From assembly GCF_003711845.1 (NCBI RefSeq), contig NZ_RHLQ01000010.1, forward strand, positions 1 to 58,721: a stretch of DNA of 58,721 nt. The letters are read 5' to 3'. Below, piece after piece: positions 57,329-58,721 of this stretch. This DNA is from Lysinibacillus halotolerans (lineage in GTDB: Bacteria; Bacillota; Bacilli; Bacillales_A; Planococcaceae). The position numbers were made by a program, and so were the translations under genes. The notes below the pieces were generated by a model. That model was not told the origin of the DNA and made no database searches. It saw only the letters and a list, made by a program, of their open reading frames with translations. Within the stretch, counting starts at the first letter, position 1; the number at the start of each line of letters is the position of its first letter.

Positions 57329-57433
57329 TAAATATTCCTTCTCAAAACTTGAGTTTGAGTAATGTTCATTTGCGACGAGTACCTACTGGAACTAAAGGAG
57401 CAATATGTTTTATCTACAAAAATTTTTTAATAC

Positions 57434-57461
57434 AAAAAAACGCTATGAGAGTCATAACGTT
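57434..57461 (-). terminator. Terminator of the double-DUF1292 gene
   Basis: AACGTTATGA and TCATAGCGTT around CTC, then TTTTTTT on the minus strand, just after the stop codon. Confidence 0.85.
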
Positions 57462-57471
57462 TTTATCATTA

Positions 57472-57987
57472 CTATTCACTTAAAGCTTCTACTTCTTTTT
57501 CAACCTGTTTCCATTCTTCTTCCTTTTCAATTGGCAGTAAATCAAGAACTTCCCCGTTCTCTCCTGGAATATATGCAGCTGCATAAATTTCCCCTACTTC
57601 TTCTTGATCTGCAAAGGTATAAAGAATATACGACTTATTAAATTCTTCTAATTCAAAACGATGGATAACTTCACAAACAATTTCCTCACCGTTTTCATCA
57701 GAAATCGTAAAATAATTACCATCTTCACCAAATTCAGCAATTAACGTATTTAATACTTCATCTACCATATCCCATTCTTCTTCTGTTTCAAGGGAAGAAA
57801 AATTCGTCATTTCACCATTGTCTCCCAATTCATAACGAAGGGCTGAAATTTCTTCGCTTTCATTCCCCTCTTCATCCACTAAAGAATATAAAACGTAGGA
57901 TTGATCATCTGTATCAAATGTAATAACCACTTTACATAATTGTTCAGAGCCATCCTCTAATTGAAGCTTAAATAATTGATCGTCCAT
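57472..57987 (-). CDS. Tandem DUF1292 protein
   Basis: DUF1292 (YrzB) proteins are small acidic proteins of unknown function, usually one domain of about 90 residues. This 171-residue protein has two: residues 1-85 (QLFKLQLEDGSEQLCKVVITF, shortened here) and 90-171 (FTISDENGEEIVCEVIHRF). Each repeats the core pattern of a Glu/Gly start, a Cys, then YVLYSL or YILYTF. It is strongly acidic. AGGAGG precedes ATG 57987. It lies directly after yrzB, so it probably arose by duplication and fusion. Confidence 0.85.
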   Translation of the reverse strand: MDDQLFKLQLEDGSEQLCKVVITFDTDDQSYVLYSLVDEEGNESEEISALRYELGDNGEMTNFSSLETEEEWDMVDEVLNTLIAEFGEDGNYFTISDENGEEIVCEVIHRFELEEFNKSYILYTFADQEEVGEIYAAAYIPGENGEVLDLLPIEKEEEWKQVEKEVEALSE

Positions 57988-58007
57988 TCATGTACCTCCT
58001 ACTATTT

Positions 58008-58040
58008 AAAAAAGGTAGGCAAAATGAGCCTACCTTTTTT
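58008..58040. terminator. Terminator between yrzB and the tandem DUF1292 gene
   Basis: AAAAAAGGTAGGC and GCCTACCTTTTTT are perfect 13-bp arms around seven bases, effective in both directions. Confidence 0.9.
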
Positions 58041-58062
58041 ATTATAATATTTATTTTACTTC

Positions 58063-58371
58063 TTATTCTTCTTCGTCATCTAATTGGTCTTCTAATTGAT
58101 TTAACACATCTTCAATTAAATCCCATTCTTCTTCTGTTTCAATTGGCTCTAATTCTCCATCTTCGCCATTTTCAGAAGGAACGAACGATGATGCAAAGAT
58201 TTCAATTTGACCTTCATCATCTTCTTCAGCACCTACTAATGAATAAAGTACATAGGATTTACCAAATTCTTCAGAATCGAAAGTGTGTAGCACTTCGCAT
58301 AGTTGTTCGTTTCCATTTTCATCGACGATAGTAATATGACGATGTTGTTCATGATCGTGTTCATGTACCAT
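58063..58371 (-). CDS. yrzB: YrzB, DUF1292 protein
   Basis: The 102-residue acidic protein has one DUF1292 domain ([33 protein letters not shown]) after a His-rich N terminus ([12 protein letters not shown]). The function is unknown; the order mltG, yrzB, ruvX, alaS is conserved in Bacillus, so ruvX probably lies beyond the window. GAGGTG precedes ATG 58371. Confidence 0.9.
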   Translation of the reverse strand: MVHEHDHEQHRHITIVDENGNEQLCEVLHTFDSEEFGKSYVLYSLVGAEEDDEGQIEIFASSFVPSENGEDGELEPIETEEEWDLIEDVLNQLEDQLDDEEE

Positions 58372-58435
58372 TATTGGTCACCTCTTCATTAAATTTAAAA
58401 CTGGATATACTTTATATCACTAGTATTTATTTTCT

Positions 58436-58721
58436 GCCCCTGTCGCTTCGCTTTCGGGGCAGAGAATTAACATTCGCTCTTTTTACCGAATGTATCTTGC
58501 CCCTGTCGCTTCGCTTTCGGGGCAGAGAACTAACTATTCGCTCTTTTTACCGAATGTATCTTGCCCCTGTCGCTTCGCTTTCGGGGCAGAGAATTAACAT
58601 TCGCTCTTTTTACCGAATGTATCTTGCCCCTGTCGCTTCGCTTTCGGGGCAGAGAATTAACATTCGCTCTTTTTACCGAATGTATCTTGCCCCTGTCGCT
58701 TCGCTTTCGGGGCAGAGAATT
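58436..58721. repeat. Tandem array of 63-bp double-stem-loop units
   Basis: Units begin at 58436, 58499, 58563, 58626 and 58689, with spacing of 63, 64, 63 and 63. The fifth runs off the window. Each holds a GC-rich stem (GCCCC/GGGGC around TGTCGCTTCGCTTTC) and an AT-richer stem (ACATTCG/CGAATGT around CTCTTTTTAC). Four units are identical over the visible part; unit 2 has a few changes and one added base. There is no ORF in the 350 bp after yrzB. The gap 58372-58435 is AT-rich. Confidence 0.95.

Noticed and set aside
58436-58721. CRISPR array
   Set aside because: The whole 63-bp unit is repeated, including the parts that would be spacers; there is no repeat/spacer alternation and no cas gene.

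Overview
The window is about 58.7 kb of low-GC, spore-forming Firmicutes chromosome. Gene content and order match the Bacillus subtilis sigA-dnaG / recO-era / dnaK / comE / sigK / mltG arc. Several departures point to Planococcaceae (Lysinibacillus, Ureibacillus or Solibacillus type): psd-pssA next to an undivided sigK, deoC behind mtaB, a single-chain GlyRS, and no yqxD, yqzL, yqeY or yqxA. Genus is inference; no rRNA or tRNA gene was seen. Almost every gene lies on the minus strand. The plus-strand exceptions are glyS, a gene facing recO, rpsT, yqzM, pssA, sigK and one small ORF.

Layout. 1-424: end of an ISL3-type insertion sequence abutting the rpoD terminator. 514-5256: rpoD, dnaG, yqfL, ccpN. 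5343-7487: promoter, a very long glycine T-box leader carrying three tandem 127-bp repeats, and glyS. 7646-15762: recO, era, cdd, dgkA, ybeY, pgpH, phoH, yqfD, yqfC, with one unknown gene facing recO. 15862-18351: nfeD-like gene, floA and an unknown membrane gene behind a clear sigma-W promoter. 18578-27796: rpsU, deoC, mtaB, rsmE, prmA and the heat-shock operon hrcA-grpE-dnaK-dnaJ with CIRCE. 27807-34424: hemW, two unknown small genes, lepA behind a heavily structured leader, spoIIP, gpr. 34590-38098: rpsT, a two-gene membrane module of unknown role, holA. 38273-47225: yqzM, comEC-comEB-comEA, yqeM, rsfS, yqeK, nadD, yhbY, aroE, yqeH, yqeG. 47303-49604: psd, pssA, sigK. 49687-58371: a 30-residue membrane peptide, mtnN, yrrS, greA, udk, trhP2, trhP1, trmR, mltG and two DUF1292 genes. 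58436 to the end: a tandem array of 63-bp double-stem-loop units running off the window.

How the genes work together. Most of the window is core housekeeping: transcription (RpoD, GreA), replication and DNA uptake (DnaG, HolA, RecO, ComEA/EC), ribosome assembly and translation (Era, YbeY, RsmE, PrmA, LepA, RsfS, YqeH, YhbY, S20, S21, GlyRS), tRNA wobble modification (MtaB, TrhP1/2, TrmR), chaperones, envelope and lipids (DgkA, Psd, PssA, FloA, MltG) and sporulation (SigK, SpoIIP, Gpr, YqfC/D). The coding part is largely orthodox. The unusual material is non-coding: the repeat-expanded T-box leader, the 63-bp array and a related single stem-loop near mltG, the lepA leader, and several hairpins whose 3' arm contains the next gene's ribosome binding site (yqfC, spoIIP, comEA).
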